A stretch of DNA of 64,000 nt from Daphnia pulex (Eukaryota > Arthropoda > Branchiopoda > Diplostraca > Daphniidae): positions 1,116,001 through 1,180,000 of the forward strand of contig NC_060020.1 of the NCBI RefSeq assembly GCF_021134715.1. Direction: 5' to 3'. The notes under the pieces were generated by a model that had not been told where the DNA came from, did no database searches, and worked only from the letters and a program-made list of their open reading frames with translations. Positions 1 to 11,399 of this stretch are shown here, in pieces. Both the position numbers and the translations under genes were made by a program. Position 1 is the stretch's first letter. Each line of letters begins with the position of its first letter.

Positions 1-125
1 CGGCGGCGGTGCAAGGACAGCAGTTCATTTCCCCTCTACAGTGTTTTAGATCGTCCTGTTTAGCTTTGTGGTCGGTGGTTTTTTTCTAAATTTTTCGTTA
101 TCTTTTCTTCTGTACTTGTCGACAG

Positions 126-3100
126 GTTTTGGAGCGCTCCTGGGAGGTGGTTGACGGAGTGAATGTCTCGCTGCGACTATGGGACACTTTCGGCGACCAT
201 GAAAAAGACCGGCGTTTCGCCTATGGAAGGTGAAAATAATTCGAATTTTATACTAAAAAAAGGTCCCAGCGTTTTATCATTAATCACGGGCTTCAAGTTC
301 TCCGGACAGGCATTAGTGTCGTTTTATTCTTAAAAAAAAAAAAGCTATACTGAAGAACGAGCTTTGGCCTCCCCCCCACTGCCACACGTCCTTCCATAAC
401 CAAATGTGCAGATTCCGGCTAGCTCCATCTCGGCACCCAATGCGGAAAAGCATTGGAGGGGGGTTCTGATATCCTGCTGTTGCCGACCTTGACGTGTCTA
501 GCCATACATGATCTTTTTTATAATCACATCACGGGCACCCCTTTTTTATTTATTTTGATTTTTTGTTGATGTAAAGTTGTTTCTGTTTTGGCTGGGCTTG
601 ACTTGCCCAAACGAATTGATGATGTGATGAACAATCATTTTCATTCCGTTGTTTGCGCTGTAATCAGGGGACTTGCGATAACTTTGCGGTTCTGCATCCA
701 TCTCTGTCCATAAAATGAATCGATATTGGCGAAAGGAGTCGACAGAGTGAAGAAAAAAAGAAGTAGAGCGAGAAATTGATCTTATCACGCAATTTGATGA
801 ATGTATATGCCGATGGCAACTCTCGCGTGAGGTTTATTTTTATTTTCGCCTTTATAGACCGTGGCGAGTCAAGTTCATCTTGACTTTGTCGACACCTCCC
901 CCTTTTTTCTTTTCTATTTGTAGCAATAGGGACGGTGGGGGGTCGATCAAGGAACGTTTTTAAATGCAGGAACCCGCCAACTTTGTATTGATCCAACCAT
1001 TTCGGTCGAGACTCGTCTCTTTCTCTCTCTCTTCACCTCACGCTTTCTTGCTCTCGTCTCGTACAGCAGAAAAGAAGGATGAACAAAAAGTGAACTATGT
1101 ATAGAGCTCTCTAAAGGAAGACTTTCATTTAAAAGCGACTATAGGACTATAAGCCGGAGCACTGCCAATCGCCAAGGAGATCGTAAAACCAGTGGCCAGT
1201 TGCCGGGGGGAGAAAAGAAATTCACCAAGAAGCTATAGAACCCTATGGCAACTCTATAATAATAGCTCTTGATATTACTCAAAATACGGAGCTAGATGAC
1301 ATCTCGACATTTATTATAATTAAATTGTGTTTTGGCTTTGTTTTATTAAACTAATATTGGGGAATAAATTTGATCCGATCGTTGCGTGGCAGTTACCAAT
1401 GTCCGACGCAGGATTAATGTGATTTGTGCCAATCTTTGTAAACGCTCAAGGCCCTGCTTCCCAATTATGGTTACTTGATGGCAACGGCTATTTTGGTCGA
1501 AATTTCACAAAGAGAATACACGTCTACACGTGTCTACTGCCCCCCCCCCCCCCCAGACGCAAATCAAATAATAAAAAACCTTTAAATAGTTTTCTATTTA
1601 AAGGTTTTTTATTACTTGCGCTTTTTAAAAATCAAAAGTTTTCGGCTTCCGGTTTTGTTCGTAGACAACAGACAAAAAGATCCTTTCAAAGTTTCAGGAT
1701 AGGCCATAAGGGAAGTATCGCTTTCATATCGTTCCGACGGGAGAAAAAGAGAGATGAACCGGATCGAAATGCGTCACGCGAAAAAAAAAAGGAACAGAAT
1801 AGCGCTGGTCGATGGAATCAGACGATGACGTATACATCTACTATAAATAATAACAACTTCCTTTTTCTTTCTCTCTCTCTCCATTCACCCTTTTTCCTCC
1901 TCCCCGCCCGTTTCTTTGGAATTATCTTCACTTTCAGATCGGATGTGGTACTGCTGTGCTTCTCCATCGGCAACCCAAAGTCTCTGCGCAATTGCAAGGC
2001 GATGTGGCTTCCCGAGATCCGCCGCTTTTGTCCCAACACGCCCGTCTTGCTCGTCGGATGCAAGAACGATCTTCGCTTCATGTACTGCGACGAGACCTAC
2101 TTGTCCTACTTCAAGGATCGAAACCCGTTTATGCGGTAAGACGAACGATATCAAGGCGGCGCATCCATCTTATCTGCCCTCCATCCTGGTGCTAACTTGA
2201 TGTCATCGTGGCGAGTGATACGGATGGATTACATCACCCCAAAATACTGTTTCCGATTATTCCCCATAAGGGAAAAGAATAAGAGCAGATAGTTTTTGTG
2301 TGTGTAAGCGGTATGATAATGATTCGTGCAGTATGGGGTGGGAGCCAACTACACAAATAAAAGAAGCCCGTCGGAGAAAAGATTTGATGGATCCGTAGAA
2401 AGTGGCAAGTCGAGATGACGAAGGCAGAGAATTGATTTGAAATCGCCTTGGCGACCAGCCAAATGGTCGTTTTTTTTTCTCCCCCTCTCCAGTCTTCTTC
2501 AGCTTATTTCTTTTCGGGTGAGTGGGGGGGTTGTTTCGTGACTCGGCTATATTTTCCCGTTTAACGCACCCTTTCCGTCACACGATCTGCGAACGGCTGC
2601 GCGGCTGCTGGATAACATGGTTTTTGTTTCATTTCTTTTCTTTCCTCTATACACATAACGGGGGGATGGATATCATGGACGTTGCTTCACTGAAGTAGGC
2701 CGACCAAAGAATGCGACCTCGTCATGCCGGACCAAGCGAGATCCATCGCATCTGAACTGGGTCTTCCTTATTACGAAACCAGGTAAAATATACCATCCAT
2801 GTTTTTTTGACGCATTGAAATTACGAATTAATTTTGGATTTTTTATATCGATTTCTAGTGTGTTGACGTATTACGGAGTAAACTCGGTTTTCGAAAATGC
2901 CATCCGGGCCGCTTTAGTCTCAAGGCGACAACAGAGATTCTGGCTGGCTGGTTTCAAACGCGTTCAGCGGCCATTGCTCCAAGTAAAAATTTAAACATGA
3001 AATGAAATATCACATATACCTATTGATTATTAATGGGTTGATATCTTTCAATACTATAGGCTCCATTCTGCCCACCCAAACCGTGCTACCCAGATATGTA

Positions 3101-5523
3101 CGTCTCGGCCAGTACTTACTTTGAGAATTTCCAAACTCTTTACACCCGCCAGGTGAGAAAAAAGAAAAGATTTTAACGTCTCCCAGCGTCTCTTTCGCTG
3201 GTTTGTCTCGGTCTTATTGATTTCTGTGCCCAACTCTCTACTATATTTTAAATGATTCTTTTTCTTCCGGCACACCCGCTCCCCCCACCTACCTACCTAC
3301 CTACCTACCTATTTCCCCTTTTTGTTGTTGTTGCTGATCAGGCGTACACGGACGTGATATTTATCACGGGGAGCGTGGGCTTTTCAGCGCACCGATTCTA
3401 CATCGCTGCAGCCGCTCCTTCTCTGGCCCGGCTAATCGCCACGGCAACGGCCAACAGTGATATTAATTGCTCTGATATTGGCACGAGATCCTCCAGCGAT
3501 TGTAGCATGGTACGCTGTATAGATTCTTATTGATTGAACGGACCTGTAATCCTTTTCATTTCTTATGTGTGCGACATTTGTGATGGTAATCAGGTCAGCA
3601 GTGTGGGCGACACTTCAGCGTCGGGCGGTAGCAGTTATCACAGCGAAGAAACGGAATGCTTGCTGGACGTCGACAGGACACACTATCTACGCTTGTCTAA
3701 TCGAATCAAGGAGAAATTAAAACGTCGCTGCAGCTTTCAGGTGCGTTCAAATTCGGCTGCTAATGAGCTTAATTAATTGCGTTTGTTGATCCAGTTGTCG
3801 TCGACTACTTCCGCGTATTCCAACGACCTCCGCTGCCCGCAGTTTAGCCGCGAAATTTACCATCCGGCGGTCCAGTCGATCAGCGTGGAACAGTGCCAGG
3901 GAATGGACCACAGGGGTCGGCCGTGCGTGTCAACTCAGACGGTGGTGACGCTGACCAAAATCGTTACACCCAATGCCATGCGTCAGTGCTTGTGCTTCAT
4001 CTACACGGGCCAGATTGACACTCGGCTCTGCTCGCTGCAGGTGAGATGACCATTTCTGTCGTCCATAAAATGTGTCACGTCACTCATGAAACATGATCCT
4101 TACATCTTTGACTTCTCGTTGCAACTTGTTTATTTCGTCCTATCCAAAATCCTTTTGATCCCGACCTAATTTTTGACCCTTCAGTCGCTTCCGATGACTT
4201 TGCTGCTGGTAAGAGCTGTCGTTTTGATTGACTCATACGATCCCCCGTTGAGGGGATTTGGCATGAACTCAAATTGCCCCGTCGACCTTTTTTTTCCTGA
4301 AATTTTAACTTTTTTCTTTTTCGGTTCGCCTTTAGGAAATTCGACAAGCGGCAGAATTCCTCGACCTTCCCGAGCTGTTGGCTTTTATTCACAACATCCA
4401 CATACACGAAGAGTTCCTCAATAACGATGTACGCCAGCAATATAGACAGGTTATCTTCTTCTCTGCCTCGTTGTGTCTCCGGTCCGTGAATTGCAGTTGC
4501 TGGGCGGCACCAGAAAAGCAAATTGTGAACAAGACACGGACGGAATTTATAATCAAATACTGGAACAAAGACCGGGATTTTCACAACGTGCTCTATTTTT
4601 TGTTGCCCATTTCGTTTTTTCCGTATAGATCATTCGATCCCGGTTATTGGAACTTGGTTTGAATCAAGGTCTCTATGCCGACGTGCACTTTCTGCTGGAC
4701 GACGGTAGCTGCCCTGCCCATCGACCGCTTCTGATGGCTCGTTGTGACGTCATGGACGCCATGTTCGCCGGCGATTTCCGTGAAAGCTCAGCCAAAGTGG
4801 CAAGTCCAAATTCCGTGTTTTCGCCTATTCAATTCGCCTATTGTATTCCATTTATTTTTAGTTTTTTTTTTTCAAATTTGATAATTCCTTTTGTGCGTGT
4901 AGGTGCAAATGCCGGGCGTGAGCGAGACCACTTTCCGTCAGCTGTTGCATTACATTTACACGGATAGAATTCCCCCGCTTCAAACCATCGCCTGCGTCCC
5001 TTTGGTCGAATTAGCCAATCGACTCTGTCTCTCTCGCTTAGTCCAGCTCATTGAAAGTTACATGGTGACTGAGATGCAGAGGATTATTGACGCTGGTGGC
5101 GAAGTTACCATGGAGTGCCTCATGCTCCTTGAGCCTTGTCAGGTATTTTCGATTAATTCTTATTCATTTAAAATTTGGAACCGTTGTATATGACTTGATG
5201 TTTTTAATCAATAGATTCATAATGCTGATCAGCTGGCCGAGTGGTGCATGACTTACTTGTCGACCAACTACAACATGACGTGTAGAAAAGCACCGAAAAT
5301 CTTGAAGACGCTGCACTCGGAGAACCAGGCTCACCTGGCCCACCACCGCTGGCCGCCCGTCTGGTACCTGAAGGAACGCGATTTTTACGACAAATACGTA
5401 GCCGAGCGCAAGAAGGAGGAAGGCTTGAGCAAACCGTTGAAACGCAGCCGGAACAATTCCGGTTGCCTCTGTTTCGTTGGCAAGACCAGGCGTGGCGATG
5501 ATAGCAGCTATCATTCGGTGTAG
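126..5523 (+). CDS. RhoBTB: RhoBTB atypical Rho GTPase / BTB protein (5'-partial)
   Basis: Twelve exons join in frame to 664 codons: 126-229, 1938-2135, 2699-2782, 2859-2982, 3060-3152, 3342-3509, 3594-3740, 3795-4040, 4336-4449, 4629-4796, 4903-5142, 5215-5523. The G1 and switch I part lies left of the window. The G domain reads [20 protein letters not shown], so the usual DTAGQE is DTFGDH, as in RhoBTB proteins. VGCKNDLR fits the G4 motif. After the GTPase come a proline-containing linker, a first BTB domain split by a serine/acidic insertion (about 3430-3840), a second BTB ([21 protein letters not shown] onward) and a BACK-like C-terminus with [14 protein letters not shown], a RhoBTB hallmark. 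The family provides Cullin-3 substrate adaptors with little or no GTP hydrolysis. The exon ending at 4449 could instead end at 4428. Both keep frame; 4449 aligns better with vertebrate RhoBTB2. Confidence 0.93.
230..1937 (+). other. RhoBTB intron, 1.7 kb
   Basis: This is the longest intron of RhoBTB in the window. The donor is AG|GTGAAA and the acceptor TTTCAG. It carries a C run at about 1541-1555 and a strong hairpin at 1569-1614. No exon or RNA gene is recognisable in it. Confidence 0.8.
1569..1614. repeat. Perfect 21-bp inverted repeat (hairpin) in intron
   Basis: The left arm at 1569-1589 (core AACCTTTAAATAG) pairs without mismatch with the right arm at 1594-1614 (CTATTTAAAGGTT) around a TTTT loop. 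The arms are AT-rich. It lies inside the RhoBTB intron, directly 3' of a poly-C run. It could be a small fold-back element remnant or a structured intronic RNA. A function cannot be assigned from sequence. Confidence 0.8.
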
Positions 5524-6493
5524 ATGTAGACGATAGAAAGTAGAATGATGGACAAGAGCTAACGGAGGGGAAATCTTATGGTGACCGTCGTAATAGCCTA
5601 AAAAGAGAAATTACGATTCTTAAAAGTATCTCAAAAAATTTTCGCTAGTAGCCCAGCTTGCGGAGGAGACGAGAGGTATCCTTAAAATATGCATGTATGG
5701 ATTATTTTCACGCCGTAGCGTGACACGGTCTTCACAATACCGTTCCACTATATTTGCCGATTGTGTGTACACTGTACAGTATATACATATATATATATAC
5801 ATATGTGCGTGTTTGGTCAGTGTCGTGCACTTGTCCCACGCCCCTCGATCCCAATGAAATATCCATAGAGAATTGCAATAGGGATTCAATTTGGAAAAGA
5901 GGTTTATATGCTGCGTCTTCTATTTAGTAGAAAGCTTGTGCTTCGAAGAGATTGAAGTTGTCATAACAGTGAGTGAGTGAGAGAGAGAAAGAGAGTAAGA
6001 GATTTCTCGGTCTCTACTTTATGGCAACCAGTTCAAATCCTTCCTTCAATCGCGAACCGCGCAACTCTGTCGCGGTTTCTTATTTCGCAATCAATATTTG
6101 ATATCCAAGTATATATATTATGTATATATATATATCTATAGATTTGCGCGCGCATTCTGTTGCATAACGAACCAAAAAACACAGAAAAACAAAACAAAAT
6201 CAATGCCGCCGTTATTATTCTTATCATGCTATTAAATTGAACAGCTTTATCGCATCTTTAAAAAAATATGAACTAGTGTGTACCCCCTCCACTTTGCTCT
6301 TCCTCTTCCGATCCATGTATATTCCAACATAATACCCCCCAAATTTCACTTCAGTTTTGCGCGCTTTGTTTTGAGTAAAACGCGGGATAAACGTTTTAAA
6401 AATGTGGATTTCAGCTTAAGACAACGAGTCGAAAAAAGTAGATCGAGCTTAAAAATTCTATCCCTATTCAACCGTTAACAAAAAAGATGCATG

Positions 6494-6499
6494 AATAAA
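6494..6499 (+). other. Probable polyadenylation signal of RhoBTB
   Basis: AATAAA lies about 970 bases after the RhoBTB stop codon. The interval is AT-rich, contains TATATA runs and has no ORF of note, which fits a long 3' UTR. Earlier cleavage is possible. Confidence 0.45.
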
Positions 6500-8235
6500 C
6501 AAAACTGACTGCCATATTACGTACTACAGCGACCAAATGTTATCGATTAACTAAAAATGAAGAAAGGGTTAAATTATCCCCACTATTTTCGGTCGTGCAC
6601 AACATGACCACGTTCAAATTTTACCATTAAAAATAATCTAAAGTTGAACATTGTTTCCGTTTAAGACCTTGATTCGCCAAGCAAAATTCTTATTCAATTC
6701 GTGGTTTATTATTAGTGCGCGTATTAGTCGTGATGGCTGTCTGCTGTTATAAAAGTTGATCTACTCGAATTAGATGGTATACGTGCTGCTGATGTTATTA
6801 AATACAAATGCTGATCATTCTTCCCACAAAAACACTTGATTTGAAAACAAGATTCTTGGTTAGAGTCGCAAACGCTGTCGCATTCCGAGCGTTGTTCTTT
6901 TGGTACTAGTTCTTTACTGACCGCTAGATGCCACTGACTTCAATTGATTTTGTCATGAAGTTGCATCACGAACACGAAACATATCAAAACAAATTGTTGC
7001 TATTTTATACTTATTTTTCTGTGATTCCAACCAAATATCGAATTGAACTTCATTTGTGTAGGTTTATCTTGATCTAGTTTCCTTATTTTTATATATTACA
7101 TCCATTTTTTTCAAATTCTAGAAAGTCTGTCATTCCAACAAGTTGACTAAAAGTGCTCAGTTACTTTCCATCCATTCGATCCTTATGCTCTCAAAAGTGA
7201 GAAACTCACATTTGAAGCCAACTTACAGTGGAATTAGAAAAATGTGCTGAGATGAGGTAATTTCCCATTACTACTACCACACCAGAAGAACAAAGCGTTG
7301 AGACTGTTATAATTCATATTTTCATATAATGTAGGTATACTTGCTCATGGACCATAGGATCTTTTCCGAATCTTGCGATTTTGATAGTGTAACCTGTGAC
7401 AGAATGTTTGCTATTAAGACCACTTATAAATCCATTTAGAAGGCAACCCAGCTGAGATATAGGTAGAGCGGTAGAGGTTTCATGCATACATTTGTGTAAA
7501 TTTGTAAATAATGTAGATAATTTTCCTTATCCCATTGCTAGAGTATTTTAGAGTTCCAGTTTCAGTGACATGAAGAGTGTGAAGTCTCATGTGCTTGTAC
7601 ATTTGCCAGATCTGCTTGATGGGGTTGATATAAAATCTTCCAGTAAGACGCCAAAATCTCATTTTTGTTTAAGCTTCCTTTTAATTCCCAACTCGTTTTT
7701 ACAGAACTATTTGTGACGTCCCTTGAGATCGCGAGTCGGCCACCAGTTTCAATCTACAACGCAGTTTCTTCATGGAATCGTGAGTCCTGAACCAACGCTG
7801 GTTTTTGTCCATGACAGAAGAAGGACTTCTACCAAGGTTCGGGTCCTTATCTTCACCACGTACGCTGCTTCTTGTGCTTCATTGGCGAATTAAATCACTT
7901 CAGTGTTCGCTTCCGCCCGCTGTGACACACCTGTCATCATTCACCACGGGATTATGCCCAGGTACCCAACATTTGATTTATTTTCGTAGGTTATCTACCA
8001 ATAGTCTAGTACTCTAGTTGAGTTAGACTCTGTCTGTGTAGTAGTTTCCAAATCAGGCCTTTCTTACGCGCTAACGAAGTTTAACATTGAAGTTTCTTTT
8101 TTCCAACGCTAGATGGCTTTTTGAAAATTTGCAGCTGTCAAAACAGTCAGTTTCAGAAACTTTGCACATGTCTTTTAACATTTATCGGCAGTTATTTTTT
8201 TGAAATATTTAGTGATAACTGACGATTACTATGCC
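6500..8235. other. Intergenic, nothing recognised
   Basis: This is AT-rich sequence with no ORF that resembles a known protein on either strand and no RNA gene signature. A short minus-strand ORF of 37 codons near 7715-7830 has no recognisable motif. Confidence 0.6.
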
Positions 8236-8629
8236 AGCAACAAAGCTCACTTGTTAAATTTTCGATATTTTGCTTTTTTTTCTACTTCCGGTTTGCTCAT
8301 TTCAGTCTGTAGTTCAGTAAATATTCATTTGAGGAGCAAAAGAACCACATATTCGTGATCCTCGTAAAATTTGTAGTAAAGTTCATGTTATATTTTTTAC
8401 GTTTTCGTACTTCCGGTTTCGAAAATTTTCCTGAACTATAGTTCAGGAAAATTCTCGATTTTGGCCAAATTTTGGATTTCGTTTAAATCACACCTAATCG
8501 ACCCCAAATTTCATGGAGATCACGAATATGTGGTTTAATTTGACGACAGCTCAATGGTTGAGGCGCTGTTGTTACTTCCGGTTTACTTCCGGAATTTTTT
8601 TAAAAGACTAGTAAGTGAGCTTTGCTATG
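8236..8629. repeat. Imperfect long inverted repeat (fold-back / MITE-like element)
   Basis: The ends match as inverted copies: CAAAGCTCACTTGTTA at 8241 against TAGTAAGTGAGCTTTG ending at 8624. Matched internal blocks are ACCACATATTCGTGATC (about 8344) against GATCACGAATATGTGGT (about 8519), and several ACTTCCGG motifs on both arms. The arms are about 190 bases, and the centre is a perfect 30-base palindrome at 8424-8453 containing CTGAACTATAGTTCAG. No transposase ORF is present, so if mobile it is non-autonomous. Target duplications are not clear. Confidence 0.7.
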
Positions 8630-8819
8630 TGTACAGTTCTCAATATTGTTAGGTAGATTTTAAGCAATTTAAAGCGCGCCTTTAAAGTTTTGAGCAAAAA
8701 AAACCCAGATCAATGAACCTATATGTATAATGTGACTATTATGTAACTTTTATTGGCATGTCACTTAAAAAAGAATTGTTTTTTCTTTATTCAGGTAATG
8801 CAGAGGAGACTTCGAGAAG

Positions 8820-9129
8820 ATGGATTTTCTCATCTTTAAAAATCGTCACCGGTCTCCGTCGGATGTTGCCCCTGCTCCTGGTGCCAACGAAACTCGTTTG
8901 AGAAAATGGATGTAAGTTCATCATTTACAAGTTACTCATAATTAGGTTGTGTGTATTGTATTTTAATCCTATCCTATTTTTTAAAATCTGATTTAGAATG
9001 CGTCAACAAAATACTTCTGGCGATGAAAAGGGACCATCACTGGCAACGGAAAGGGACAATCGCGACCGGCACCGAGACTCGTCATCAACGTGGATCATCG
9101 AACTGTTGGTATTATTTCGTTTGTGTTAG
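8820..9129 (+). CDS. Possible small two-exon gene, unknown function
   Basis: A model of exon 8820-8911 (AT|GTAAGT donor) joined to 8997-9129 (TTTAG acceptor) gives a 74-residue basic, serine/arginine-containing peptide that begins MDFLIFKNRHRSPSD and has many R, D and S residues in its second half. The stop TAG directly abuts the TTAA of the MITE that follows. No family is recognised. The support is only a good donor, an acceptor and an open frame, so this may be chance or a gene remnant. Confidence 0.25.
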
Positions 9130-9463
9130 TTAACCCGTTGGCTGCCACGCCTTTGTTCTCCCCTAGCTCCTTAGCACGGGCCGCGCTGTTCGGTCTCGTG
9201 GTTTACATGCCGCGGGGTCGGACAGTCGCACCAGCCCAAGATTCGCCGCAAGGCGCCTGTTAGGCAGTGCACCATAGGGACTTCCCCCTTGTCGATACGG
9301 TGATGGATTCTAGAGGCGTGCATTCCATCTTCTCCTGTCACCGTGTCAGCCCGGACTTGTCAGCAATGGCAAGTCCCACTTTGGTCATGGATCCTTCAGA
9401 CGTGGCGCGTAGAGTAGTAGAGAACAACCTACGGGTTGTATGGCGTGGCAGCCAACGGGTTAA
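9130..9463. mobile_element. piggyBac-type MITE with TTAA target duplication
   Basis: TTAA at 9130-9133 and 9460-9463 flank an internal element of 326 bases. Its perfect 18-base terminal inverted repeats read CCCGTTGGCTGCCACGCC on the left (9134-9151) and the reverse complement on the right (9442-9459). TTAA duplications with termini beginning CCC are the signature of piggyBac-family elements. The interior has no transposase ORF, so this is a non-autonomous copy that needs an enzyme in trans. A partial match, TTGTTCTC, continues just inside both repeats. Confidence 0.88.
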
Positions 9464-10029
9464 CTTAAGTGTATGTATGTATGTATGTGACTGTAAAATG
9501 TGGTGGAATTGTGGGTGGAGGTGGGACAATATAACACAATTCTTTTATAAGTGTTTTGTTCATTGTCTCTTAATTTATACCAAGTCTTGTTTAGGAATTG
9601 TATCAATATATTTCTCTCAATTTTAAAGTCTTTCAATTATACAAAAAGTCAGCCAATTGCCTTTTACTTCTAAGATTTGCAAAAATCAACAGTTACATGT
9701 TTCTTTCATAACCTACACTTGAAACATCGTCAAAACACAAGAATACGTGTGTAAGCAAAGCGACTAAGGCAATAGTCACCTTTAAAACACGAAACAGACG
9801 TGTCACAACGTAGGATACTGGCCTTGAAGAAATCCAACACCAATAGACACCTGCCGCAATGTTGACAGGCTTGAACTCTTGAAGTTACTAACAAAAGTCT
9901 TACAAAAGAATTACCGACATTAAAATTTTTATTTTCTCATTTAAGATCGACAATTAACCCACAGTGACCAACGACCACAAAGACAACCGAAATATAGATA
10001 TAAAATCAAATTTAAAATTTCGGGTAAAA
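9464..10029. other. Intergenic, nothing recognised
   Basis: The stretch holds a short ATGT microsatellite just after the MITE and AT-rich DNA. No gene or RNA motif is seen. Confidence 0.6.
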
Positions 10030-11395
10030 AGTTATGTAGAAAGTTGCGAAATCGTAGTTTGTGGTGTAATATTCGGCTGCCTTAGTGGTGTGGTAACTGG
10101 GGGCAGAGTAATACTTCGGAGATTCGTTGTAGTTGGTGGTAGTAGGTAGTAGTAGGTAGTAGCAGCGTAAGTAGTGGTGTAATACTCGGATGCCTTAGTG
10201 GTGTAGTACTTAGGAGCCTCAGTGTAGCACATGGGACCAGCGCAGGTTGCAGTGTAGTAAACTGGAGCCTCGGTTTAGTATTCTGGTTCAACGTAGTACG
10301 AATTAGCAGCTTCTGTGGTGTAGTACTCCGCTGCCTTCGTGGTGTAGTACTCCGCTGCCTTCGTGGTGTAGTACTCCGCTGCCTTCGTGGTGTAGTACTC
10401 CGCTGCCTTCGTGGTGTAGTACTCCGCTGCCTTCGTGGTGTAGTACTCCGCTGCCTTCGTGGTGTAGTACTCCGCTGCCTTCGTGGTGTAGTACTCCGCT
10501 GCCTTCGTGGTGTAGTACTCCGCTGCCTTCGTGGTGTAGTACTCCGCTGCCTTCGTGGTGTAGTACTCCGCTGCCTTCGTGGTGTAGTACTCCGCTGCCT
10601 TCGTGGTGTAGTACTCCGCTGCCTTCGTGGTGTAGTACTCCGCTGCCTTCGTGGTGTAGTACTCCGCTGCCTTCGTGGTGTAGTACTCCGCTGCCTTCGT
10701 GGTGTAGTACTCCGCTGCCTTCGTGGTGTAGTACTCCGCTGCCTTCGTGGTGTAGTACTCCGCTGCCTTCGTGGTGTAGTACTCCGCTGCCTTCGTGGTG
10801 TAGTACTCCGCTGCCTTCGTGGTGTAGTACTCCGCTGCCTTCGTGGTGTAGTACTCCGCTGCCTTCGTGGTGTAGTACTCCGCTGCCTTCGTGGTGTAGT
10901 ACTCCGCTGCCTTCGTGGTGTAGTACTCCGCTGCCTTCGTGGTGTAGTACTCCGCTGCCTTCGTGGTGTAGTACTCCGCTGCCTTCGTGGTGTAGTACTC
11001 CGCTGCCTTCGTGGTGTAGTACTCCGCTGCCTTCGTGGTGTAGTACTCCGCTGCCTTCGTGGTGTAGTACTCCGCTGCCTTCGTGTAGTGTCGTGTAGTT
11101 CGTGTAGTCGTGTAGTTCTTGGGGGCCTTGGCGTAGTAATAAATGTTGCGTATGTTGACTTCGTTGTGTAGTAAGGCGGCGGCGTTGCGGTTAGGTAACC
11201 AACATACCCAGAAGACATCGGTACACGTGGTCGACCCAGCCATCAACGATACAACACCCAACAGCAGCACGACCCATAGTTAACTAGACTGTAAAGAATT
11301 TTAAAATTAATTCTCAATTATAACTAGTAAATTAACATTTGAAAAATATTAAATGACTCACAACTCCATGTAAAAAAAACAGAATATTTACCCAT
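10030..11395 (-). pseudogene. Decayed YYTTKAAE-repeat secreted protein gene (copy 1)
   Basis: Read right to left, an ATGG|GTAAATATT start exon with donor (about 11392) is followed by an intron, then a hydrophobic stretch LWVVLLLGVVSLMAG typical of a signal peptide (about 11265-11220). The mature-type sequence SSGYVGYLTATPPPYYTTK lies in another frame, and the frame then returns for YYYAKAPKNYTT and about 32 YYTTKAAE units. After the array the frame hits TAA (about 10275), although YYTA, TEAPKYYTTKASEYYTTTYAA and NESPKYYSAPSYHTTKAAEYYTT segments continue across further frame changes to about 10030. The family looks like tyrosine/threonine-rich extracellular or cuticle-type repeat proteins. At least two frameshifts and a premature stop argue that it is no longer functional in full, though a truncated repeat protein could still be made. 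Confidence 0.65.
10321..11085 (-). repeat. 24-bp tandem array, ~31.9 identical copies
   Basis: The unit TAGTACTCCGCTGCCTTCGTGGTG (plus strand; shown here only as a 24-base repeat, minus-strand sense YYTTKAAE) runs 31 full copies plus 21 bases, with no difference between copies by eye. Because 24 is a multiple of 3, all three minus frames and two plus frames stay open through the array. That explains long nonsense ORFs such as a STTPRRQR repeat. The copy number may be under- or overestimated by assembly. Confidence 0.95.
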
Positions 11396-11399
11396 TTCC

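Noticed and set aside
1426..2139. 237-residue ORF in the RhoBTB region
   Set aside because: Most of it is intron sequence read through into the exon 1938-2135; the intron part has no homology and contains homopolymers.
10321..11085. Possible CRISPR array
   Set aside because: The units are contiguous with no spacers, they are translated in a eukaryotic gene, and no cas genes are present.
10082..11218. Long minus-strand ORF encoding STTPRRQR repeats (378 residues)
   Set aside because: It is an alternate frame of the 24-bp array. Its first residues match the ancestral mature protein, but the repeat frame does not fit the family; YYTTKAAE does.
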